NCBI RefSeq assembly: GCF_002999335.1
Contig: NW_020312336.1
Coordinates: 210,165-274,164, forward strand
Length of the DNA: 64,000 bases
Source: Cyclospora cayetanensis
Lineage: Eukaryota > Apicomplexa > Conoidasida > Eucoccidiorida > Eimeriidae
Direction of reading: 5' to 3'
Positions within the stretch are counted from its first letter, which is position 1. Every line of letters starts with the position of its first letter. Of this stretch, positions 46,470 through 58,187 are shown piece after piece. The position numbers were made by a program, and so were the translations under genes. The notes under the pieces were generated by a model that ran no database searches, was not told where the DNA came from, and saw nothing but the letters and a program-made list of their open reading frames with translations.

Positions 46470-48435
46470 TTACAATATCCGTACGGAAAAAAAGATTTGC
46501 ATTGTGTAGACCTTCTTCTCTTCATCCCAACCTGCATGATGCCGGGGATCTTCTCTATCAATCTCCATGTTCGGGATCTTGAAGGCTGAAACAATAGTAC
46601 AAAAACAGAGAAGCAAGACAGCAAATGAAATAATGACACCATAAAAGGTCCTGGGCAATGCCCGCGACACCCAGGTAACGGAGAAATGGAGGAACAGGCC
46701 GATATGACACAGAAATGCTGAGGAAACGCAAGATGGAAGTGCGCTCTGACAGCTACAAGCACCAACGGCACATTTCCGACGATCCTGAAATGCAGACTCT
46801 ACGCCCTAAGGTATGAGTTCCAGCTGACCAATGGTCTCATAGGGTTCCGCGGCGAAAAGAAGGAACTGATAGTTTCCGTCTGGGGGGGTCTCCACGCGTT
46901 GTTCGAAGGCCGACATAAACCTAATTCAGATGAAGCGCACAAAAACTCAAAGCCATACAGAAATCGCATCTTTATCCTGGTGCGCTCGTTTCATGGAATA
47001 GCAGTGCGTGCAACACCTACTTTCGATGCAGTGCTCTGCTCACAAACACAAACTAAGGGTCTCTTTGGGATGATACGAACTTTTAGCCTAAGCACAGTTG
47101 TGTATGATGCGCAAAAGTTTCATAATTGACCCTTCATGCAGCATATGTTACTTTTTTCAAGGTTTGCGTAATGACCACAGTTCAGATCCGTACTCGGGTA
47201 CGCCTGCCGATGCAAGAGCACTCTAAATGGGGCACCCCTAGAAGTCAGAAAAGAGGACGTGTAACATGTTCATGCCTTGATAAGTACGAATGGATCAATC
47301 TCACGAAGCCTTCATCATAACAAATACATCTTCCGTGACTACAAGCGACTAAAGAAAACACCTACCTGTGATACGGTCGGGTGCCACGAACTATCTCCGG
47401 ATACTCGACCTCGCAGAGCAGAGCAAACTGACGAGTCCTCTCATCTCGCAGCTTCGTCACGCGATACCCTGGACGTCCAATACGGATGCGCTCTGCTGTC
47501 CGCCCGCTGCTACTGGACGTCTGCAGCAACAGCAACAACAGCAATACTGTCGTCAGCGGCTGAATTGGCATCAAATGTATAAAAGCAATGAGTCAAAATA
47601 CAAAACTGTGGTTGTCCGAAGGATGAATAATCACAGCCCGATCATAAGGGCAGCAGATATTTACGCCGTCACGACAGGCTCCTACAGCCTCTGCAAAACG
47701 AGCAGCAAGGAAGCGATAGCCTTCGTGCCAGGTAGCAACAGAAACAACAACTAGAAAATCAGCAGCAGATCCAACAAGAAGACTACCTTTAGTGGCATAG
47801 GGGCGATGACGGCATCTGCCTTCTCCTTTGCAAGACGTCTCGAAAGGTTTGTTTGGTGCTTCTTGCCCTGGGTGTGAGAGAGGTAAGAACCCTCATTCGT
47901 GTGCAGTGTAAGGCAGAGTCGGCACTCGAACTGGCCTGAAATACAAGTCATAGACCCCAAATCCGCATTGCCTAACGTGCGCAGCCAATGCATATAGCCA
48001 CGGCCCTTGAGGGTGGATGCATGCATCTTGAGGCAGCAACAGGCCTAACAGTAAGGGAGAAGAACAACAATTATAGCATCACGGAATGCAGCAGCCCCAG
48101 GCGCTGCAAAAACCGACCCAAGTGGTTGCGCATGAAGTAAGGATCCTTGTTCAGATCTATGGTCTCGAGGGCCAATCGCCGAAGCCGCTCCTTCCTCTCA
48201 AGGTTAGCCTCCTATAAGCAACAAGAAGCACACTGTGGTTGCCGGTTCTGCTGTTTCAGCGATTGTCGGTTGCGTCCTGCTTGTAATTAGTTATTATTAT
48301 CACGACACTGCCGCGTGCAGCTTGACACCAGGTAAGAGAACACAGGCACTTCATCTGCAGCGTGAATTCCCTCACCTGCCAAGTGGCGGGGGCACCAGAG
48401 CCGAGCTTATGCCCAACTCTGTTCTGATAGTCCAT
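46470..48435 (-). CDS. SF3A2: Splicing factor 3A subunit 2 (SF3A2/SF3a66/PRP11)
   Basis: SF3A2 belongs to the SF3a complex of the 17S U2 snRNP, which stabilises U2 at the branch site. Exons, in coding order: 48376-48435, 48118-48211, 47787-47935, 47366-47520, 46829-46920, 46470-46585, giving 221 residues. The N-terminus MDYQNRVGHKLGSG matches the family start. LALETIDLNKDPYF precedes a matrin-type zinc finger (Cys56, Cys59, His72, His78; LCLTLHTNEGSYLSHTQGKK). RIGRPGYRVTKLRDE, EVEYPEI, FMSAFEQRVE, FLLFAAEPYETIAFKIPN and the W-rich end (AGWDEEKKVY) follow in the normal order. The protein stops soon after the conserved core and lacks the long Pro-rich tail of vertebrate SF3A2, like yeast Prp11. 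The final stop at 46470 could be bypassed by a GTACGG donor into an unseen exon. There are no homopolymer runs, unlike the neighbouring genes. Confidence 0.94.
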
Positions 48436-50630
48436 ATACACCGACATTTTCGCAAAGGTCCAAGGATAAACACGCGGAGTGTGAGATTTTAATCGGGCGG
48501 CACGTGGCCTAGCCCCAAGGCCAGGTAAAACGACGGTACAGGACCACCAAAGTTGACTTCTACAGATGCTTTGAGGCTTAAACGTTACGATTTCTGGTCT
48601 GAAGGAGCAGTTTTGTTGCAAGGATCCGAGCCAATACAAGGCCAGTGGCCACTGATATGTGGTACGGCCGCTGCATGCAGCCGCTCCTTCAGTTCGCTTC
48701 GTGGGGCAAATAAAAAAAACATGCAGGGCTCTCACTCAAATTTGATACACCACTATATACTGCTTCCATAGCTGGACTTTGTCAATATCCCTTTTGTGGC
48801 ACTCGGGGTCTAGCCCCGAAAGGGCATTCACCTAGTGTATGCAGACTACAATTTTGCCAGGGGCTGCTTTAGCATTGAGTGCTTAGAAGTAGTGTCTGGA
48901 ACGGCATACGGATCCAATGTTATCCTTTGAAAGAAGCGTGCCCGAGCACTGTCGGGGTACTTGTGTCTTCTCTTTTAACCTGCCTGAACAGGATGCCCCA
49001 ACATGCATTCCCTGAGGAAGGCGGCACATTGTCGCAAGGAATGCACAAAGAAATGCAGTTTGCAGCCTAACCTGTAACTTTAACCTAGTTGCCTATTTCA
49101 ATGATCCCTCGTTTGCTCCCTTACTTCTCTTTCCTCTATATTCCACATTTTCCCCACGCACAGCGGGCAAGACCAGAATTAGGTACGCTTTACTGCACAA
49201 GTCATTTTTAGCTAAGATATAGGAAGGAACTGATTAACTGGTTTGTCTACTCATATATTCTCTTTGATTGTAGAGAGCTTATGGGGCAATAACAAAACAC
49301 AATTTTGTGTGCGTGGGCGCTCGATGCTATGTGCAACTAGCCGTGAAAGATTGGAGTGCATTGAGGGTTCAGCAACGAGAACCCTGCCTGCCACTCCTTC
49401 CTAATGCCGGAGACTTAACGAGCTCGGATAGGGAAAACAGAGTGACCTTTTTTAAAATTCACTAGCTTTGCTAAGATAGTATTGAGGCGGAAGTTGTGTA
49501 TCTCTTTACAGGGACCTTGAATTGGGCGTGCGAGTTACTGACATTGCATGGTTTGATGCCGCTGCTCATCGCCCAATCACTTACTATAAAATCCAAGCTG
49601 CTGTCATGGTTTCCTTCAAGACTATGCTGCGCTCAACGAAGTTCTTTGGTAATATAACAATTTGATTCCCTAAACAGCGGTCTGTGAGGAGAAGCCCTGT
49701 GCCGATGGAAATTGACAGTGGTCTAACGCCTGCTAGGGCGGCAGATGGGGCCTGTAAGCTAATGAAAGCAAAAGCCCTTACAGCTTGTAGAATTTCGTGA
49801 TTCACGAGCTGCTAAAATGTTATGGATGCGTCGATGAGGGGTGGTCGGCCACAAAATATGGTGACTGTAAGTATGGCTAAGTACTTAAAGATTGCATCTG
49901 TCGGTTGGAGGTGTACCTGGCATTTTGCACCTCTTAGCGTAGGAGGAATGCCCATTGCAACATGTTTCTTGCTTTAAAAGATCATATTCTATATGGCTCT
50001 ATCCACGCAGTGCGAGTTGAATGCCTGCAGGGGTTACTACAGTTCAAGCGTTCATACAAGCTCTCGCTTATCGGCTTACGCCGAGATCAGCTCAGCGGCC
50101 AGCTTTAAGAAAACTGATCGTGCTCATAGGGCAAATTTAGCAGTGTAGCGCTGTATCGAAAAGCATTAACTTTTTAATTTCGAAAGCCACAAGGTAGATA
50201 AGCAGCTGCTTCTGCAGTTTGCGGGTCTGCACGCAGTGTCACGTCCAGTAATAGCAGGGTGGGGAGCAATTCAGTGCGTAAACAGCCGACCAGTGGAACT
50301 TTCACATTTCATGGACTACTTGAGGCTTCAAGAGCAAATAAGCGCAGCCCCCAAGTCAATGGCTGAAAAGTAAGAAGCATATTGGAATTAAGGACCTGCA
50401 GAGTTTGGGGCTGTGTTAACCGGGTTTCTCCTTTAGTCTTAGGTGAGCGCTTAGATAAAAATCGAGGAAAGCTGGCGCTGCGCTTTGTTGATTTAAAGCC
50501 TGGGCCAGGTCCGACTTAACTTCCACGGAGTCAGAAGGCTTCACAGCATGGAAAGTATATTTGAGTGGTAGGCTAAGGCTTTGTTGAAAAAGAATAAAGT
50601 ACAGAAATCGACCAGTGTTTTTCAGCATGA
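48436..50630. other. AT-rich stretch without a supported gene
   Basis: The SF3A2 promoter should lie in the first few hundred bases. Beyond 49.1 kb only short frames occur (the longest is 80 codons, minus, 50416-50658). The stretch directly precedes a decayed retrotransposon and may include its gag or LTR, but no motif proves that. Confidence 0.35.
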
Positions 50631-50639
50631 CACGGTCTT

Positions 50640-52320
50640 GGTCTCGAAAAAGGCGCAAGATGCTTTAGATGCGTAAACTTTGAATCATCTAAACAAGGTC
50701 ACTAGGAACAAGAAGGCTCCAATGCATCTACTTCGCCAACTACTTGACAAGCTTCATGGATTAGCAGCATGCTCAACATTTAATCTCGGACATTTCGAGA
50801 CACCCAGGGGAGAGGCACGAAACGGCGCTCCACACTCGCAGTAGCAGCTTGGAGCATGCCTGTATCCCGTTTGGACTTGTAAATGCTCCAATTGAACTGC
50901 AAAGCCTCATTAATTGAAACTTTGTAAGCCTATCAAGAGTGTTGTATGGCTGTCTATGTAGATGCTTTCCTAGTATTCAGCCTCAACCGTCATGAGGACC
51001 CACAGCACCAAAAGCGCGCTTTTAGCTGTTTCAGGAGCAGCAGTGGTATGCAAGGCCTTCATTTGCATGTTTTGATGGTCACAATTGTGTTATTGAGATC
51101 TTGGTTGTTGACTGCAGGAATTGAGCGAGGCGCCGCAAAGCTTACAGCAGTCAAGCCTTTACGTACACGCAAGGAAATTGCAAAAATTCAAGGGTTTGCA
51201 TTCAATTATCGAATGTTCGAAACTGGAACTGCATCTGCTTGTTCTGTTGCTCAATTTGCTGACATATTTAAGCACGCGCACTCTATGACCTTGACCGAGG
51301 AGCCCTTTGCCGCAGCATGGACGTATATTCCTTTGATGCCAAAATACAAGAGCACAAGGGTGAAGCATTACATTACCGAATTGAGGATGAGCCCCTCTGA
51401 TCTCGCAGAAATGCTAGATTAAATGCAAGAAAAGGAACACTATGTGGCATGATGGGCAGTGAAAAAAATGACGGCATTATTTACGCGGGCGTTATGTTGC
51501 TTACCAGACCGGCCATCGGCCTTTACTGATCACAAGAATTTTCAGGAGCTTGATAATCCAAAAAAATTATCTTGTCTTCTGCGCCTCCCACGAAACGACA
51601 ATACAGCGAGGTATTTTAAAGGCCATCAACAACGTGGTCGCTGATGCACCCTCGCGTAGCCGCACGATTCACTATTGCGCAGTGCAACCGCTCCTCGAGT
51701 TGATGCTTCACGGCTTTATTCAGCAAGGCGTGCACCTTATGCTATTGACACCCAAGCATCTGCTATCGCCGTCACAAAAAGAGCAGTGACAAAAGGAAAA
51801 AGCGCTGCCATGCTGAAAGTGCCCTGCTGTGATTCAATACGAAGTACGGACTCGGTCTTACGCACATTCCGACCTCTCTACAGAGTGTTGTGCACACAGC
51901 AAATGATCATATTTTCTCTGCCCGAGTTGAAAGTTACACTACAAAAATTAAAACGTTCGTGGGTTTTTTAAATTACTTCTGGCGGCAGAGGATAAAGAAC
52001 TCTCATGCCCAGAATGTCAACAGCGGAAGCCGCACATTTCTCTGAAACCTGACCTTTTGCAAAGCCTTCGGATTCCGGCAGGACTTCGACTGATCTGACT
52101 GTGGAGTGGAGTCTGTTGTTGAACTTCCGGAGGTCAAGGGTCATAATAGTATCTACGTTATCACCAGCAGAGTCATCCATTGCGTCAGTTCTGTCACAGC
52201 TCAGAAAGTAACGTTGAGATTCTTGACTCACGTCTGGAATCTTTGCGAATTCGAAGCACTGGGAGTTAAACTTTATTACGGAATCTTAGTGTGCTATTTT
52301 GACCAGCTTACACACTGACC
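50640..52320 (+). mobile_element. Decayed Ty3/Gypsy-type LTR retrotransposon pol region
   Basis: Fragments of reverse transcriptase, RNase H and integrase follow in the normal Ty3/Gypsy order, broken by stops and frame changes. At 50.64-50.77 kb LNKVTRNKK and LRQLLDKLHG correspond to the segment before RT motif A. YPFGLVNAP at about 50.86 kb is the conserved RT F-G-L box. An open frame 50946-51422 starts with VYVDAFLVFS, the YxDD catalytic box with its second Asp replaced, and continues with RTRKEIAKIQGFAFNYR, the RT connection. AFTDHKNFQEL and PKKLSC (about 51.51-51.57 kb) are RNase H, and NVVADAPSRSR (about 51.63 kb) ends RNase H in another frame. ELPEVKGHNSIYVI with FLTHVWNL (52106-52318) resembles the integrase core. 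The element is inactive as it stands. Its LTRs and ends were not found, so the limits are those of recognisable protein. Confidence 0.82.
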
Positions 52321-54713
52321 ATCACTAGACCACTGCGAACCGACCTGAAGCGCATTGATCGACAAAGCGCACCAACCGCTCTCGTCTGCAGTAGTCCTGA
52401 CTGTGGGCTCACAAAGATCCAAGTGAGAGGCTTGATTTTCTTCCTTATGTTGAGTGGTGCTATAGCATAGTAGTACATTTGTATATGCGCTGCCTTCCCA
52501 CATCTCTGGTCGGCAGTAAAGAGCCCTTCTTTGATCTGGGCATGGACCTGCTGGTGTGGGATCCGCAGCCACTCTTGGCAAGAGGGAGAGTTGGAGAACA
52601 GCTGTCTAGCGCAAATAAGTATTCTCGCAAAGTCTCAAGAGACATAAGCTAATTGGCTTTTCGCTGTGCGCTTTTAGCCTGTATACATTCGGTTATCGTG
52701 GGACGGTAGCATCTACAAGTAATAGCGGCCAAGTGGCTAGGAACATTAGATTAAGACGTGGACACGCTGCTAAACTAGTGTGTATTCTGATTCCCCCTAC
52801 CCGCGCTCCTTGCTTTCGTGTAGTAGGAGGCTCACACATTTGAGTGCTTCAACGACAGGAAGCCATGGTATTGCCGTAGTCCTGTGCTGGTGCATCGTTT
52901 GCTGTTGACTACGTGCATCGCTATTCCCTTCTATTCTTCTTTATCGATTGATGTCTATTTTGCTTTTCGCTTTCGCCCCGGTTCTACGCTCCTGCCTGCG
53001 TTGACAGTGGCGATAGTGCGTGAACTCTGCTGCTGTGATGCATACAGCTGGTCTCGACGGACACTTGGGAAATACGAGGGCGTGGGCTTTGAACTTTGGG
53101 GCAGATGTAGAGGACTAGGCTACACCAGTCCGTTGTACTACATAGCCATATTTGGCCAAGCTTTAGTTAAAATTCGGACTACTCGGGTTGCATGCTCCTA
53201 TATGCTATTTACTGCAGAACAGTTTTAGTGGATACAGCAAGTACGCCTTGTGTGTTTGCGTGCTAGATGTTATATATCACGAGCTGTGGAGGATTCGAGT
53301 GCCTAGAGGTAAATCTGCTCTGATCGTAGCCGACTATCCTGCCTTTTGTCCGGAACTTTGAGCGTTCGGGAGTAGGGGAAGCAGGGATCTCTTGAGGGAA
53401 AATACTCAACCGTTCGTACTCATTGTGCATTGCGTTTTAAGTTAAGTCCTTGCGAAGCCTTAAATGGAGCGCTATATCGGCAAATGCGTTGTTCCATGCT
53501 GAACCAAGGATACAATTTTGACGCAACTAGCCACTTTTTGTGAAGTAGCACGCCTTGCCAGCTAAAGTGAAGGTATTTCAGCTTTCTGTTCGATTGCTTT
53601 AAATCCCTGTGAGCACTGCTTCCATCTTTAAAATAAGAGTGGCGACTACACAACAGCGAAGACAGCAGCACACAAAAACAGTCCTCTCCACAGTTGTTTT
53701 CATGTTATGAAGAACAATGGGTCCAAAGTATGTCAACGTACACCTCATGAAACTGTTGACCGTGGACGGATCAACACAACCAACTTCCATTGATATTCCC
53801 GTTCAAAAACGAATCCGCATTCCCCGGCTCTTAACTCCCCCTAGCAATGAAAAGCGTGTCTATAAAGTTCGTTATCGCGCCAATATCGGAGTCATTTGTT
53901 CTGAACTGCTTCCCATTCGCACACCGAGCAGTCCTGGCCAGTCATTCATTGAAGCCACGATCTCCTGCACTTTGCTTCGCTAAATCCAGACTTCGAATAA
54001 ATAAATTTCATCTCCTCTTCATTAGAAAAGGCAACAACGGTGCTATCTACAACAATCCGCTGAAAAGTTTCCCTCGACGCGGCGTGCGCCCGCGCGAGTG
54101 GCAACAGCCCCCCAATTCTTCCGCTGCATTGGGTAGTTTTTCAGGCCTTCGTAAAAGCTCTTTTTCACTAGATACCTCCCTAGAGATTTCATACAAGGAA
54201 TCCAGAAAGGAGACGTGTCTATATCACCGCGTTGTGCCATGTAGCAGCGCTTGCAAACGATTCGTGTCAAGATTTTTTTCCCGTAACTGTGCACCACTTT
54301 ATGCTCACGTTCTTCTTTGTTTCGTGTTCTCAAAAGAATTCTGCTAAGGAAAGCTTTAAAGCGCCTGTTCTCTTCATTATTGGTCCTCTTGCGTTCGTGG
54401 CTCCACATCGGTGCTACAGTCGTATGAACTCTTCTTTCTTCATCCCTTGTTTTTTCCTTCTGATATCGGTGTGGCTGCCCCCGACAACTACTGCCTATTA
54501 GTTCACCATGGTCAAACTGTCACTTCCTATGCCATGGTTAGATACACATCATTGGACTATGCGATTTTTGCTCGTGTTGCCCTTCATTGTTTCAGGCAAA
54601 TCTAGCACGTTGAGTTCCATTTCTCTTAAAATACTGGACCAGTCTAACGTCATGCCTATCTGCTGTGCTGGTGGTCTTGTGTGCTCGTATAGAGGTTTCA
54701 AGTGTCACTTGAG
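52321..54713. other. Region between the retrotransposon remnant and the VOC gene
   Basis: The first 300 bases may continue the decayed integrase. Frames at 52884-53228 (114 codons) and 53847-54347 (166 codons, plus) are open, but they show no family motif. The second lies directly upstream of the VOC gene and has many frame-overlapping alternatives, so it is more likely leader or promoter sequence. No further gene is supported. Confidence 0.35.
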
Positions 54714-57700
54714 ATGGAAAAGCTGCCAACCATCATTCTCCCTATTGGCTCTGACGGCGATGTCACCGCAGCAAGCCCTCGGACTGGTATGTTGTTTTCC
54801 GCATTGCCTTATTGTGCTTCGTGCGCCTGAAATGCGGTCTATGGGTTGTTCTTGTTCACTTTGCGTGTTGGTGTGTACCCTCGCATTCCGCCTCACGCGG
54901 AATCGCGCCAAACATATAGGCGGAGTATCACACTCTCGAGTGCGTGTGTGTGCTAGCTGCACCATATCCATCCTATGAATTTTTCAGGAGCTTCCTTGGG
55001 GCCGTGGGATCAACCCAAGAGTCCTTCCAGGAAATCCCCTCTGCGTCTAGGGGGTATTCGTTTGCGTTGCTCGCGGCCTCAGCAGCTCGTGGAAGACTTT
55101 TACGTGAAGCGGCTGGGCATGCAGGAGTTGGTACTTGGCGCATCTTCCGGCCCCCATCCAGGCAGCGTGAACACCCTCGAGTTCCAACTAGTTCTGCCCC
55201 ACCGTGCACTGAGCCAGCAACTGTCGCAACTTTCTTCCATGCGCTCGAGTCAAAAACGCAGCAGCGCTTCGAGCAGCAAAATCGAGCCAGGCTGCGCTCT
55301 GGGGGATGACCTAGGTGCTTTCAAAGCCTCTCTCAAGGAGTCTGATGGAGTGCCTAGCTGGAGCGGCAGCAGGCGCACTAGTTTCGCTAGTCAGCAATCA
55401 GGCAGGATCGCCAGTGTCGGATCTTCTCCTTCTGCCCAACGGTTCGTCGCGTTCGAGTTCTTCTCTACCTCTGAAGTGGAAGAGGCCGTGATGGAAGCGC
55501 TTGAATTGGGGGAATGCAGCCAATCTCAACGTACGTCAGCCCCTAACGCCAAAACAGAAGTTTGAGAGTGGGAGCTCGGAAGTAATTTTTTTATATGCGT
55601 ACATCGTTCTTGCCTCTAGAGGATGCTACCGAATGAATGGTATTCAGTGCTGGAAGATTGTATGACATTTGTTGTGTAGCCTTCCCCGATTTGCCGAAGA
55701 ATGGTGACCGTGAGGTCAATTCACTCTGATGTACAGACACTAGCTGTCCAACTTGAGTTGAATCATACTCGGCCGCTCACGCAGTTGTGAACCCTCAGTC
55801 CTTCTCAGTCTCAGCAAATCAAACACTTCTCGGTGTTGCGCTTTTCTGCTCCTTCTCAGCTCCTCAGAAGAGTTGGCTGGGGAATTCCTTTGGGCAGTTC
55901 GTGCTGGAGTGCGTCCCCGTTCAAAAGGTGCAGGGCCTTTACAAGCCGTATGAGCACCATCGGTCAGACGTATTCAGTCGCCTCTCCTTTTGCGTTTCTG
56001 TGAGTCCTTTTCTCCATTTATTATCATGTGCTTCCTGACTGCTTAGAGAGCACATCTGTGAATGGAGCGAGAAATTATTGTAATCGCGTCACCAGTGCAG
56101 AAACCTGCACACATTGCTTAGTCTGTAAATCCAGGTTCCCTGAGTACGGAAGAACTCCGGGCTTTTTCTTTGGCATGCGAGGCCCTCTGCACGCTGAATA
56201 CCCCTGATATGTCTTCTATCCTTGTAGGGGCATTGTGGGTGGAACGGGCGACAAAATAGAGCAGACCGAATTTCCTGGATGTTCATTTTCGGCGTTCATG
56301 TCGATGATAGTTTGGCGGGCTTTTTCTGCGTATGCTTGCTCATGAGAGATCCCATTGAAGTGATGCCTCGCTTTGTGTTTGGTAGGACGTGGATGCGGCG
56401 GCACTCGATTTGTCGCAGCACATGATTCGCGTACAGCCAGCTGGCCAGTTCTTGAACATGGCTTACGCTGCAAGTTTCCTGGACCCCCAAAACTTTAGAG
56501 GCCGCTTGCTCCAGTTCACGAGGTCTGTCTACAGAATGCCAGAGCTGTTGGTTCTCTAAATAGCTTGAAGACGCCAGTATGACTTACTAGGTGGACCATT
56601 CCTCCTCTCTATGCCGACCTGTTAACTGCGTTCTTCTTCTCTTCTGCTCCTTTTTGTGTATTCCATGCTTCAGCGAGTACAAAATGGTTTCAAGGAAGGC
56701 ATATCTTAGCGGGGAGGGGAAGCGGTTTGGCTCTTTGAGCATTGAGCCACCCAGTAGGCGGCGGATTGGAGGAGCAGATAAGGACAAGCGCTCTATCTCT
56801 GATGTTGCTGACGAACTGCTGCTACAGAATGAAGAGGTTGAAGGCACAGGCAGATCCCCCTCAGCCCTTACCAGCTCATTCTCAAGCACTTCCTCTAGTG
56901 CGGCGTCCCTGTTTCAAGCCGAACGCGAGGGTGGGCGTCTTTTGAACAATAGCGTAGTCCAGGTTGCTCCGCTGTACCAATTCGTTTGTTCTCCGCACCT
57001 AGTGCTGCCAGAATTCAACCCTGGGCATCGGAAGAAGGAGTGCTTCACGCGCAGGAAGGTCTGTGTTGACAGAAAAACTTGCAGTTCAAAGCGGGGTGCA
57101 AAACTAGCATTTGTACCTGGCGAGCACTTGCAACCATGTGACTCGTGCATATTTGGGGTATTTCTATTGTGTTCGTGGATTCAGGCTGCCTGCCCGCTCC
57201 CTCCGCGGAGGATCTGAAGGCTGGGGAATCAGAGGAGAGTTTTAATCGGTGTCACTCCATCCGTTTCGACACGCTTCCTATCGAGAGACTCCCTGTGCTC
57301 CACCATATCGAGATAGTTGCTGCGGATCTCGAAAAGGCCCTTACATTTTACGAGGAGGTACTTTACACTTTTCTCGGCGCGCTTCCAACACAGTTGATGC
57401 CTATCAAAGTTCCATCTGCATTTTCCCACGTGGAATTAGTTTTGAGGATCCTAGGCGTATCTGATGATCCAGGGAGCATACTTGGCCTTTCACGTAGGAT
57501 AAATGGGTGCCTAAGACGCTTGTGCTTAGAGTTTCGACCTTTTGTGTCGGGTACACCAGGTGACTTGTGCTGAAGCGTGTTGCTCTGCATGTGCTTGTGC
57601 AATCAGGTCATGGGAATGACGCTCATCGAAAAGAAAACAGCACATGGGTTTGGATTCACTTTGTATTATTTAGCATGCGATACCCCCACCCAGACGTCGT

Positions 57701-58187
57701 ACCAGTACTGGCTCTGGCTACAACGCTTCTCTTGCATCTGCATCAGGGTAAGGAAGGCAATTGCTGATCTCGTATGCATAGTTGCGGCTTGGAATTGCGT
57801 CAGCTCTGTGAAGTAGGTCCTGTGTGCTGCCCAGCTCCTTTCGGAAGGATGTAGTGGTGCCTTTTGTAGTCACGCATTGGACCGGTTTGTAGCTGCAAGT
57901 TAAAATGGAGAAGCGAGAAAAAGCAAACTTTTAAAGCAGGGGCCTGAATTGCTTTTCAGGCGAATGACTCGAGCAAGACGCATCGATACCGCGACTTAGA
58001 TCCAGCGGAGTGTGGATTTTTGGGCATTTCCTTCCTTTGTCCCGAATCAGAAGAAGAAAACCTTTTGAAACATTTCCACTCCAAAAGTGTAAACGTCAAT
58101 TATGTAGAAGATGAAGTATATGGCCGAAAGGTCATGCTGCTGAGAGACCCCCAGAATGTGGCCATTCGCATTGTAGTTACCAACTGA
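54714..58187 (+). CDS. Tandem VOC (glyoxalase-fold) protein, probably not a functional glyoxalase I
   Basis: Eight exons: 54714-54786, 54988-55530, 55860-55999, 56386-56522, 56674-56930, 57185-57357, 57607-57747 and 57960-58187, about 563 residues. All phases agree. The donor at 56931 (GTGGGC) is the only doubtful junction. Two vicinal-oxygen-chelate domains are visible. Domain 1 begins with GGIRLRCSRPQQLVEDFYV-KRLGMQEL (from 46) and ends in FLDPQNFRGRLLQF. Domain 2 begins with HHIEIVAADLEKALTFYEE (423-441) and VMGMTLIEKK, then GFTLYYLACDTP, ECGFLGISFL and RDPQNVAIRIV. Glyoxalase I detoxifies methylglyoxal with a divalent metal held by Gln/His and Glu side chains. Here the ligand positions in domain 2 read as His, Cys/Ile, Phe/Leu and Arg, so most are lost. 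Long Ser-rich loops are inserted in both domains. It may bind a ligand or act as a structural protein. The ATG at 54714 sits in a small first exon, and no upstream exon was needed. Confidence 0.82.

Noticed and set aside
50946..51422. Apparent secreted 124-residue protein starting at 51048
   Set aside because: The hydrophobic start is part of the reverse-transcriptase frame; YVDA, the connection segment and the following RNase H and integrase pieces show it is retrotransposon sequence.
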